This document shows, piece by piece, positions 8,376 to 15,794 of a stretch of 46,766 bases of DNA (position 1 is the stretch's first letter; each line of letters starts with the position of its first letter). The translations under genes were made by a program, and so were the position numbers. Under the pieces are notes generated by a model. It made no database searches. It was not told where the DNA came from and was given only the letters and a program-made list of their open reading frames with translations. Source of the stretch: Chloroflexota bacterium (lineage in GTDB: Bacteria > Chloroflexota > Anaerolineae > Aggregatilineales > Phototrophicaceae). The stretch spans positions 1-46,766 of the forward strand of contig JAPPFH010000137.1 in NCBI GenBank assembly GCA_028875185.1, given 5' to 3'.

Positions 8376-9353
8376 TTAATCGTCCAGTCTTACAGGTTTG
8401 CCCGTCCGCGCGGATTCATAAGCGGCCTGCACACAAGCCAAGCTGCGCCTGCCATCCTCGCCGCTGACGCAGGGTTCGCGGTCTTCCGCAATCGCACTGA
8501 TGAATTCGCCGATTTCCTTTTCAAACATGTCGTCGCGCTCGCGCTGCTGCCGCCATGTGTGATGCGCATTAGAGAACTCCAGCGATTGCCAGGTGTCAAT
8601 GCGGATCGCTCCCGCAGTGCCATGGATATCCAAATCGCACTTGAATGGCACCGCCGCATCGGTCACCCAGTTATGGACTGTCATGCCCATAGCGCCATTC
8701 GCGAAGCGCAGCGCGACCACGGCGCTGTCTTCTACCGTCTTGCGCGAGTCGTAAGTCTGCGCATAAGCGAATACCTCGACGATTTCCGCGCCCATCAACC
8801 AGCGCAAGCGATCGAAGCTGTGAGCCCCGTTGACGTGCAAGACACCGCCGCCGGACTCGGACTGCCGCCAAAACCAGCCGGGAATCACGCCGCCGGTTGT
8901 CATCACATCAATCGCCAGCGTCAATTGCCCCAGTTCACCGGCATCAATCAGCCGTTTCGCCGTCTGCAACTCGGAGTGAAATCGATGGGTGAAGCCGATC
9001 ATCAGTTTGACGCCGGCGCGCTTCTGGGCGGCCAGCATTCGGTCAGCCTGCGACAGCGAATTCGCCATCGGTTTCTCCAGCAGGATATGTTTGCCCGCTT
9101 CGGCGGCGGCGATCGTCGCCTGCTCGTGCAAATGGTGCGGCAGGGCGATATACACCGCATCTATCGTCTCATCGGCCAGCACAGCGCGGAAATCCGTTGC
9201 TGTGGGGATATCATGCGGTTCCGCCAGCGCGCGCGCGGCATCTTCGGCAATATCGCAAATGACAGCGACATCCAAGCCGGGCACATCCGGCGCCGCCTCC
9301 ATGAATGTCTTGGCGATTATCCCCGCGCCCAGAACGCCAAGCCGAATCGACAT
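8376..9353 (-). CDS. Gfo/Idh/MocA family oxidoreductase
   Basis: A 325-residue Rossmann-fold dehydrogenase with LGVLGAGIIA (residues 5-14) for NAD(P) and ILLEKPMANSLSQAD with the EKP motif. The C-terminal half contains VNGAHSFDRLRWLMG, typical of the substrate domain. Family members act on sugars, inositols and sugar acids. It starts the catabolic half of the operon, only 4 bp after the last permease gene, so uptake and first oxidation are probably coupled in expression. The substrate cannot be inferred from sequence. Confidence 0.85.
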   Translation of the reverse strand: MSIRLGVLGAGIIAKTFMEAAPDVPGLDVAVICDIAEDAARALAEPHDIPTATDFRAVLADETIDAVYIALPHHLHEQATIAAAEAGKHILLEKPMANSLSQADRMLAAQKRAGVKLMIGFTHRFHSELQTAKRLIDAGELGQLTLAIDVMTTGGVIPGWFWRQSESGGGVLHVNGAHSFDRLRWLMGAEIVEVFAYAQTYDSRKTVEDSAVVALRFANGAMGMTVHNWVTDAAVPFKCDLDIHGTAGAIRIDTWQSLEFSNAHHTWRQQRERDDMFEKEIGEFISAIAEDREPCVSGEDGRRSLACVQAAYESARTGKPVRLDD

Positions 9354-9357
9354 CGTT

Positions 9358-10245
9358 CTATCCCTTTACTGCGCCTTCGCTTAGACCGCGCACCAGGTAG
9401 CGCTGAAAGACGAAGGCGATGACGACCGGCGGGATCACGCCGATGACGGTCGCCGCCGCCAGCGCGTTCCAGTTGACCTGGTGCAAGTTGCGAAACGACA
9501 TCAACAAGGGTGGATAAGTTAGCGAGTTGGTCAGTGTCAACGCGAAGAAAAACTCGCTCCAAGCCTCCATGAATGACATGACGCCAACCGCGATGATTCC
9601 CGGAACCGCAAGCGGCGCCACCACCATGCGGAAAGCCTGCCACCGGGTCGCGCCATCAATCAGCGCCATTTCCTCGATATCGCGAGCGAGCGTATCGAAA
9701 TACTCACGCAGGATCCAAATGGTCAGCGGCAATATGAATATCGTATATGTGAGGATCAGCGCCCCGAGCGTGTTCACCAATTTCAGTTTCCGCAATATGA
9801 CAAAGAGCGGCACAATCAGGCTCAATGCTGGCAGCACGCGTGTCATCAGAATCCCAAAATAGGCGGCGCGCGCGAGACGGAAATCAAAGCGGGAAAAGGC
9901 GTAAGCAGCCATTCCACCGATGAGTAGATTCGATAAGACCACGGCAACCGAGACGAAGGTGCTGTTGAGCAGCGCGGGCATCATGCGGGTGAATTCGGTC
10001 GTGGAGCCATATCCGCCGGCTTCGCCCGCTTTGCCGATTAATACCTCTCGGTAATTATCCGCCGTTGGCTCGGGCGGTATCCAGTGTGGCGGCTTGGCGC
10101 CCAAGTCCGGCGCGCGCATAATGCTGGTGATCAGCATATAGTAGACTGGGAATCCCACCCAGAAGAGCAGGCAACAGAAAGCCAAATAAGTCGCAATCTT
10201 GCGGATAATGCCGGACTTGCGGACGCGACCGCCAATCGCTGCCAT
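9358..10245 (-). CDS. ABC sugar permease, MalG type (copy 2)
   Basis: A 295-residue inner-membrane permease of the carbohydrate-uptake CUT1 family. There are six predicted hydrophobic segments, the first at about residues 16-38, and a cytoplasmic EAA loop EEMALIDGATRWQAFRM that docks the ATPase. The sequence from about residue 16 to the end is roughly 80% identical to the product of the neighbouring 10249-11133 gene. Differences concentrate in the N-terminus and in the periplasmic stretch after TM1 (about residues 40-80). It lies 3 bp after that gene. Having two MalG-type subunits with one MalF-type subunit is unusual; see findings. Confidence 0.88.
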   Translation of the reverse strand: MAAIGGRVRKSGIIRKIATYLAFCCLLFWVGFPVYYMLITSIMRAPDLGAKPPHWIPPEPTADNYREVLIGKAGEAGGYGSTTEFTRMMPALLNSTFVSVAVVLSNLLIGGMAAYAFSRFDFRLARAAYFGILMTRVLPALSLIVPLFVILRKLKLVNTLGALILTYTIFILPLTIWILREYFDTLARDIEEMALIDGATRWQAFRMVVAPLAVPGIIAVGVMSFMEAWSEFFFALTLTNSLTYPPLLMSFRNLHQVNWNALAAATVIGVIPPVVIAFVFQRYLVRGLSEGAVKG

Positions 10246-10248
10246 CAG

Positions 10249-11133
10249 TTAGCCTTTCACCGCGCCTTCGCTCAAGCCACGCACGAGGTAGCGCTGGAAG
10301 ACAAATGCCACCGTTACTGGCGGCAAGACGCCGATTGTAGTCGCCGCCGCCAACCCGTTCCAATTGACCTGCGCCAGATTCCGATACGACATCAACAGCG
10401 GTGGATAGGTTAACGAATTTGTGAGCGTAAGCGCGAAAAAGAACTCGCTCCACGCTTCCATGAACGACATCACGCCTACCGCGATCAGCCCGGGTACCGC
10501 CAGCGGCGCAACCACCATGCGGAAAGCCTGCCACCGCGTCGCGCCGTCGATCAGCGCCATCTCCTCGATATCTCGCGCCAGCGTGTCGAAGTATTCGCGC
10601 AGAATCCAGATCGTGAGCGGAAGGATAAAGATGGTGTAGGTGAGGACCAGCGCCCATAGCGTATTAATCAAGGCGAGTCTTCTAAGAATGATGAACAGCG
10701 GCACAATCAAGCTCAATGCGGGCAGCACGCGGGTCATTAAGACGCCGAGATAGACGATCCGCGACAGACGAAAGTCAAATCGGGAAAATGCGTAGGCCGC
10801 CATCCCGCCGATGATGAGATTAGAAAAGACGACCGCAACAGAAACAAAGGCGCTGTTGAGCAATGCCGGCATCATGCGCGAGAACTCGCCATGTGAGCTA
10901 TGCGCGCCTCGAATCGCAGTTTCGCCCATCACAACTTCTCGATAGTTTTCTATAGTGGGCTGCGTCGGAATCCAATTCGGTGGCTTGGCGCCCAACTCGC
11001 GCGAATTCATAAAGCTGGTGATAAGCATGTAATACACGGGAAAACCAACCCAAAAGAGCAGGCAGAAGAATGCCAAATATATAGCCAATTTGCGTACGAT
11101 TGCTTGGCAATACTCACGATAAGAGCGGTTCAT
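10249..11133 (-). CDS. ABC sugar permease, MalG type (copy 1)
   Basis: A 294-residue CUT1-type permease with an EAA loop identical to its paralogue (EEMALIDGATRWQAFRM). It runs TM1 FFCLLFWVGFPVYYMLI, a periplasmic loop, TM2-6, and ends with LSEGAVKG. It would pair with the MalF-type subunit encoded immediately upstream (9 bp) to form the channel. The start ATG has GGCAGG a few bases upstream. The neighbouring paralogue indicates tandem duplication within the operon followed by divergence of the external loop. Confidence 0.88.
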   Translation of the reverse strand: MNRSYREYCQAIVRKLAIYLAFFCLLFWVGFPVYYMLITSFMNSRELGAKPPNWIPTQPTIENYREVVMGETAIRGAHSSHGEFSRMMPALLNSAFVSVAVVFSNLIIGGMAAYAFSRFDFRLSRIVYLGVLMTRVLPALSLIVPLFIILRRLALINTLWALVLTYTIFILPLTIWILREYFDTLARDIEEMALIDGATRWQAFRMVVAPLAVPGLIAVGVMSFMEAWSEFFFALTLTNSLTYPPLLMSYRNLAQVNWNGLAAATTIGVLPPVTVAFVFQRYLVRGLSEGAVKG

Positions 11134-11142
11134 GGACCTGCC

Positions 11143-12066
11143 CTAGGCGTATGTCGCCTGCGACCGATAGATCAGGCGCACGAAGATCAACCCGACTCCC
11201 ATGGTGATCAAACCCAGCACATTCGATACTGCCGCGCCCATGCCCAAATCAAAATTGATAAAGGTGTAGCGATATAGCAGCACCGAGATGAGCATGGTCG
11301 CATCGCCAGGTCCGCCCTGTGTCATAATCCAGACGGCGTCAAACTGCAGGAAACCCAAGACGACGTTGTAGAGCAGAACGATGGTAAGCGTGGGGCGCAG
11401 CCAGGCGAAGGTGATGAAGCGAAATCGCGCTCGCATCCCGGCGCCATCCACTTTCGCGGCATCGTAGAGATCCTCCGGTATTGTCTGCAATGCGGCCAGC
11501 AGCAGGATTGCGCTGAAAGACGTCTGCCGCCAAGCGGAAGCCAAGGCGGTGAAGATCAGAGCCAAGTCCTCGTCAGCCATGAAGGGAATGTATTTCTCGA
11601 TCAAACCCAAGCTGTATAACAAGCCATTCAGCGCGCCGAACTGCGCATTAACGACCCAATTCCACAACAGACCGACAACGATCCAGGGCAAAGCCCAAGG
11701 CAAGATCAATAAGGTGCGCCCAATGCTGCGACCCGTGAAGTTTTCAACCAGCAGCAAGGCAAAGAATAGACCTATCAGCGTAGGAACAGTCACCACGATA
11801 GCGGCAAATTTTAGGTTGACTTCGACCGCCTTCCAGAAAAGACGGCTGCCGAAGAGCTCAACATAATTGTCAAGGCCAACGAAAGTTGTCCGATCGCGGA
11901 TGAGATCAATATTTGAGAAGCTGTAGTAAATCGTAGTCGCTAAGGGACTGAGGATGATGACGAATATGGTGATGAGCGCGGGCGCCAAGAGCGCATACGG
12001 GATCCATTTGCGGTCCCAATGTCTGCGCTGTTTCGCTGCCGCTTTTCCCAATTGTGGTGACGCCAA
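11143..12066 (-). CDS. ABC sugar permease, MalF type
   Basis: A 307-residue CUT1 permease. After a basic cytoplasmic N-terminus (KQRRHWDRKW) come six TM segments, with the EAA-like motif IPEDLYDAAKVDGAGMRARFRFI. It partners the MalG-type subunits. I see no ATG before the first TM segment. The best start is TTG at 12066, with GGAG about 8 nt upstream; a CTG further upstream in the same frame cannot be excluded. It is the first permease gene after the solute-binding protein, separated by a 127-bp gap that holds a long hairpin. No ATP-binding subunit is encoded in this operon, so a shared ATPase encoded elsewhere is probably used. Confidence 0.85.
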   Translation of the reverse strand: MASPQLGKAAAKQRRHWDRKWIPYALLAPALITIFVIILSPLATTIYYSFSNIDLIRDRTTFVGLDNYVELFGSRLFWKAVEVNLKFAAIVVTVPTLIGLFFALLLVENFTGRSIGRTLLILPWALPWIVVGLLWNWVVNAQFGALNGLLYSLGLIEKYIPFMADEDLALIFTALASAWRQTSFSAILLLAALQTIPEDLYDAAKVDGAGMRARFRFITFAWLRPTLTIVLLYNVVLGFLQFDAVWIMTQGGPGDATMLISVLLYRYTFINFDLGMGAAVSNVLGLITMGVGLIFVRLIYRSQATYA

Positions 12067-12110
12067 GACCTGGTCTCCATCCAGTTTGCGGTCTAGTTGA
12101 GCGGCGACAA

Positions 12111-12151
12111 TGGCATACAGCTTGGGACTTGGCGCCCCAAACTGTATGCCA
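12111..12151 (-). other. Long hairpin between binding-protein and permease genes
   Basis: The arms TGGCATACAG (12111-12120) and CTGTATGCCA (12142-12151) pair perfectly over 10 bp. After one mismatch, TTGGG (12122-12126) pairs with CCCAA (12136-12140), leaving a 9-nt loop. The hairpin lies just after the solute-binding-protein gene in the transcript and is not followed by a U-run, so it is not a canonical intrinsic terminator. By analogy with known binding-protein-dependent transport operons it may stabilise the upstream mRNA and lower permease expression. Confidence 0.7.
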
Positions 12152-12193
12152 ATTCAATCGCTCATGTGTGGATGAAGCAGAGTGAACACCCGC

Positions 12194-13501
12194 TTACGAG
12201 TATTGCTCGCGCAACTCCACTACCTTGTCGGCCAAACTGGTTACCGCGTCCGCTGCCGCCAGATTCCCTTGGAGCATCCGCTGTATCTCATCGCCGACAT
12301 GCGTCTGGAATTCGCTGTACCAGGGCTGATTCCGCGCCTGGACGACATCAGAATTGTTCGCGAACATATCCTTGATCTGATCGAAGTCGTAGTAGTTGCC
12401 GTAGTTGGCTTGCACTTCAGGGTCATCGTAAAAGTCAGGATATGGCGCGCCTAAAGCGGCTGCAGCTGCCCAAGATTTGTGCACCGAGCGTTCGCCGTTC
12501 GCGTCTTTCCAGGTATAGAATTTGACCAAGTCCCATGACTTGTCGACATTTGGACCATCGGACATCTGTACCACTTCGCCCATTTGGAAGGTCTTGCCAT
12601 CGGAACCGGGCATCCGACCGGCAATGCGCAGATGATCAACCTCCGGACCGCCGCCACTGTTCATCAGCTTCAGGAAATAATGATGCAAGACGTAGAAAGC
12701 CGATGTGCCGTTTTGCATGGCAGTCATCTGTTCGCCCGGCTGGTCGGTGAGCTGTGTAGGCGACGTCATGCCGTCCTGGAACATCGCTTGCCACCACTCG
12801 AACACATCCGCCGTCCTGGAATCATCGGCAAACGCGGGTTCGCCATCGGGCGAGAAGGGCGTAATGCCTTCCGAAAGCAAATAAACCTGGAGATATTCCT
12901 CACAGAATTCTTTGATCCAGTAAGCCAGATAGGGCGCTTCGACGCCGTCTTCCTTCAATTTCTTGCATTGATCGTAGAGGTCCTGCTTGGTTTCGGGCGG
13001 CGCGTCAAAGCCCGATGCGCTCAGCAAGCGTTCGTTGTAATGCAAAACATGCACGGCGCTGAAATAGGGCATGCTGATTAGCTGACCATCCGGCGTGGTG
13101 TAAGAAGGCACTGAACTGGCGAACATTTCGCTCATGACGGCATCAGCATCCGGCAAGTCGTCCATGCGCCGCGCCCAACCAGCGTTGAAGAAGCGCGTCG
13201 AGTTATACTTGAAGTTGTAGTAGACATCCATGTGGACGCCACCGAGGATCTTCGTCTGCAGGCCGGTGGAGTAGCCGACATTGGGAATGATATGGAGCTC
13301 GACCGGTGTGCCGGATTGCGCTGTGTAATTGTCCAAATGCTCGCGAATCGTATCCGGCTGGAAGTCCCAGCCATAGAACTGCAGCGCGTCTCCCTGCGCC
13401 AGCAAGCGGCTGGCGGGCGCGCCCGCCAGCGCCAAAGACGCAAGCCCAGCCCCAGTCCCGCGCAAAAACTGCCTTCTTGATATTGAGCTTCTGTTATTCA
13501 T
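12194..13501 (-). CDS. ABC sugar-type extracellular solute-binding protein (Tat signal)
   Basis: 435 residues from the ATG at 13501. That start is chosen because GGGAGAAAG lies directly upstream; the nine earlier codons would overlap it. The N-terminus carries a twin-arginine signal (S-R-R-Q-F-L-R-G at residues 8-15), a hydrophobic stretch, and ASRLLAQ. The mature part resembles family 1 solute-binding proteins (COG1653), with typical YWIKEF, NGTSAFYVLHHYF and C-terminal helical segments. It should capture the substrate outside the membrane and deliver it to the permeases encoded downstream. It is first in the ten-gene operon, as usual for the most highly expressed component. The ligand is unknown. 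Confidence 0.87.
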   Translation of the reverse strand: MNNRSSISRRQFLRGTGAGLASLALAGAPASRLLAQGDALQFYGWDFQPDTIREHLDNYTAQSGTPVELHIIPNVGYSTGLQTKILGGVHMDVYYNFKYNSTRFFNAGWARRMDDLPDADAVMSEMFASSVPSYTTPDGQLISMPYFSAVHVLHYNERLLSASGFDAPPETKQDLYDQCKKLKEDGVEAPYLAYWIKEFCEEYLQVYLLSEGITPFSPDGEPAFADDSRTADVFEWWQAMFQDGMTSPTQLTDQPGEQMTAMQNGTSAFYVLHHYFLKLMNSGGGPEVDHLRIAGRMPGSDGKTFQMGEVVQMSDGPNVDKSWDLVKFYTWKDANGERSVHKSWAAAAALGAPYPDFYDDPEVQANYGNYYDFDQIKDMFANNSDVVQARNQPWYSEFQTHVGDEIQRMLQGNLAAADAVTSLADKVVELREQYS

Positions 13502-13621
13502 TTCGCTTTCTCCCTTAAACGTCGCCAATCACAATACCACTGCGCTTCTGATAAACCGACTCAACGAACATTTCGAACTGGCAAGACCAGCGGCACCTTG
13601 TTTGAGCCGACCAGCGTTGAA

Positions 13622-13675
13622 CGTTGGTTAAGCCAACGATGGGCAGATCATAACATGCGCGCGAACCCGCCGCAA
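13622..13675 (-). promoter_or_regulatory. Candidate promoter and operator of the ABC/catabolic operon
   Basis: On the minus strand an extended -10, TG-T-TATGAT (TATGAT at 13652-13647), lies 17 nt after a weak -35, TTGCGG (13675-13670). The predicted start near 13640 falls next to a palindrome with arms CGTTGG/CCAACG and a 5-nt centre (13622-13638), where a repressor operator would be expected. The untranslated leader would be about 139 nt. No regulator gene is in the window. The 506-bp gap 13502-14007 otherwise holds only the repeat at 13751-13807 and a small CCCC/GGGG hairpin near 13850-13880. Confidence 0.45.
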
Positions 13676-13750
13676 ATTTCGAGCCGGGCTGGAGTGGTCA
13701 ATTATTGATACCGCGACAAACACCATCCCCGAAGGTCTATGTCTACGTGA

Positions 13751-13807
13751 CCCGGCCCCTTGCCGTAGTGCAGTGTCTACGCGCGCCCCACAAGGAGGGA
13801 AGGGGAG
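13751..13807 (+). repeat. C-rich dispersed box with an internal insertion
   Basis: CCCGGCCCCTTGC at the left and CCCCACAAGGAGGGAAGGGGAG-like sequence at the right match the two halves of the element at 23871-23915. Here about 21 nt that include GTGTCTACG separate the halves. GTGTCTACG also occurs within the repeat at 17119-17172, so modules of different repeats are mixed. Confidence 0.6.
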
Positions 13808-14007
13808 TTTTTCAAGGAATTACGGGCTTTTGAAGTCCCTCCCTCATTTTGGGAAACATCCCCCGTGAGGCGGGGACCGAGGGGGAACAAGATTTAGGGT
13901 GGGGGAAACGAGGGATATATCAACACATTCACCACATCCGCCAGTCCAATCAAGGCTTGCAATTACCGCGCTTTTATTTGGATTAGGCGGCGGCGTCTGC
14001 ACCCGCT

Positions 14008-14298
14008 CTAACCGCGATTATCCGCGGTGGGTTCGACGATGACATTGACGAATTCAAACTTCTGCTTGTTTCGGTACTGCGTGTTCTCCGCGTGGTTAGT
14101 CTCGACCAGCGTCACTTGCGTTCCCAAGCTTTCCAGGACGTATCTGGTGTGCCATTCGCCGGATCGCTGCACATTGCGCATGTAGAGGAGACGCGCCTTG
14201 GGATCCATCAGACGGAGTTTGAACTTAGCGCGCCAGAGTCTCATGCCGCTGAGCTCGTCGAGCAAAGAGCGGCGCTCCCCTTCATTGAGATATGGCAT
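14008..14298 (-). CDS. Conserved-looking small protein of unknown function
   Basis: A 96-residue, mostly polar protein with no signal peptide or membrane segment. It begins MPYLNEGERRSLL and has a strongly basic region (RLWRAKFKLRLMDPKARLLYMRN) followed by a beta-rich C-terminal half. Codon use is normal for the window, and the reading frame is open with a sensible start, which supports it being real. It is divergent from xseA, with 75 bp between the two starts. I do not recognise the family. A nucleic-acid-binding role is conceivable from the charge but unsupported. Confidence 0.6.
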   Translation of the reverse strand: MPYLNEGERRSLLDELSGMRLWRAKFKLRLMDPKARLLYMRNVQRSGEWHTRYVLESLGTQVTLVETNHAENTQYRNKQKFEFVNVIVEPTADNRG

Positions 14299-14373
14299 GG
14301 CTGCACCTCACGATAATTGCGAAATCTGGGATAATTGTAACGGTCGAAGCGCGGCATCACAACGGGGTATGCC

Positions 14374-15564
14374 ATGAAAACTTTTTCCGTCTCTGAGATT
14401 ACGGGTTACATCCATGAGTTGTTTGACGCCGACCGTGTTCTAGCCGATGTCTGGGTGCGCGGCGAGGTTTCGAATCTGACAAAGGCGCGTTCGGGCCACT
14501 GGTATTTCACGATCAAGGATGCCGCGGCGCAACTGCGCTGCGTGATGTTTCGCGGCGCGGCGCGCCGTTTGCGGATCGAGGTTGCGGCGGGCGACGAGAT
14601 TCTTGCGCATGGGCGGGTTAGCGTTTATGAGGCGCGCGGCGAGTACCAGCTATATGTAGAGAGCATTGAGACGATCGGCGGCTTTGGCGATTTGCATCGG
14701 CAATTCGAAGCGCTGAAGGCGAAACTGGATGCCGAGGGTCTGTTTGACCCGGCGCGGAAACAGCCAATCCCCGTTTTCCCCGCGCGCCTCGGCATCGTCA
14801 CCTCCCCAAACGCGGCCGCCTGGCACGATATACAAACGGCGCTGCAACGGCGCTTTCCCCTTGTCGAGGTCCTTTTGAGCCCGACCTTGGTGCAGGGCGC
14901 GGAGGCGCCGCAGCAGATCGTGATGGCGCTGGAACGGCTCAATCGGCGCGCGGATACCGATGCGATCATCGTCGCGCGCGGCGGCGGCTCGCTGGAGGAC
15001 CTTTGGTGTTTCAACGACGAAGGCGTGGCGCGGGCGGTGGCGGAGAGCCGCATACCGGTGATCAGCGGCGTCGGGCACGAGATTGACTTCACGATTGTGG
15101 ATTTCGCCGCCGATCTGCGGGCGCCGACGCCATCAGCCGCGGCCGAACTGGCGACGCCGAATCGCGATGATCTGCTGCTGGATGTAGATCGCCTGCGCGC
15201 CCGTCTGGCTGGCCTCTTCAGCGCAGCGCTGCGGGAGAACGCGCGCGATCTTGGGCGGCTGCGAAGCGCGCTGCGTTTCGTCACGCCGGGCAAGCGCATC
15301 GCGCTGCAAGAGCGAGAATTGGCGGCGCGGCGGCTGCGACTGTCGCGCGCGGCCGCGGCCGCGCTGGAACGGCGCCGCGATCAACTGGCGAGCGCGATCA
15401 AAGCGCTGGCGCGCGCCAGCCCCGATCATATTCTGGCGCGCGGTTATGCGCTGGTCACGGATGAAAGCGGCGCGCTCATCCGCGAGGCGGCGCAAGTCAG
15501 CAAGAATCAACGATTGAACGTACAATTAGCGAAAGACCAGATCAAAGTCAAGGTCGACGGATGA
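14374..15564 (+). CDS. xseA: Exodeoxyribonuclease VII large subunit
   Basis: A 396-residue catalytic subunit of exonuclease VII, which degrades single-stranded DNA from both ends in the cytoplasm. The N-terminal OB-fold domain (about residues 3-100: SVSEITGYI...VWVRGEVSN) is followed by the nuclease core with the family motifs VARGGGSLEDLW and PVISGVGHEIDFT. A long Arg-rich helical region (about 270-360) binds the small subunits, and the end is ILARGYALV. It is slightly shorter than the E. coli protein (456). It overlaps xseB by 4 bp, giving translational coupling that helps the needed excess of small subunit. Confidence 0.95.
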   Translation: MKTFSVSEITGYIHELFDADRVLADVWVRGEVSNLTKARSGHWYFTIKDAAAQLRCVMFRGAARRLRIEVAAGDEILAHGRVSVYEARGEYQLYVESIETIGGFGDLHRQFEALKAKLDAEGLFDPARKQPIPVFPARLGIVTSPNAAAWHDIQTALQRRFPLVEVLLSPTLVQGAEAPQQIVMALERLNRRADTDAIIVARGGGSLEDLWCFNDEGVARAVAESRIPVISGVGHEIDFTIVDFAADLRAPTPSAAAELATPNRDDLLLDVDRLRARLAGLFSAALRENARDLGRLRSALRFVTPGKRIALQERELAARRLRLSRAAAAALERRRDQLASAIKALARASPDHILARGYALVTDESGALIREAAQVSKNQRLNVQLAKDQIKVKVDG

Positions 15565-15770
15565 TGAAAGACATTGCCAATCTGAGCTACGAAGAAGCCT
15601 ACGAAGCCTTGGAAGCGCTGGTGGCGCGGATGGAGAGCGGCGCCTTGCCGCTGGAGCAAACAGTGGCGCTGTATGAGCGCGGCCAAAAGCTCGCCGCCCA
15701 TTGCCAAGCGCTGCTAGAGGACGCCGAACTCAAGATCAAGCTGCTGGATGAAGCAGGTTCAGCGGATTAG
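15561..15770 (+). CDS. xseB: Exodeoxyribonuclease VII small subunit
   Basis: A 69-residue helical protein typical of XseB: LSYEEAYEALEALVARMESG, LPLEQTVALYERGQKL and CQALLEDAELKIKLL. Several copies coat the coiled coil of XseA. The ATG overlaps the end of xseA, and the rRNA methyltransferase gene follows after 24 bp, so the three probably share a transcript. Confidence 0.93.
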   Translation: MMKDIANLSYEEAYEALEALVARMESGALPLEQTVALYERGQKLAAHCQALLEDAELKIKLLDEAGSAD

Positions 15771-15794
15771 CCGGCGGAGCGGATAGCGCGAAGC

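Noticed and set aside
8334-9422. A 362-codon plus-strand open frame
   Set aside because: It is antisense to a clear Gfo/Idh/MocA gene.
13741-13900. A possible CRISPR array or phage attachment site in the C-rich intergenic region
   Set aside because: There are no regularly spaced direct repeats with unique spacers. The sequence is explained by dispersed C-rich and hairpin repeats.
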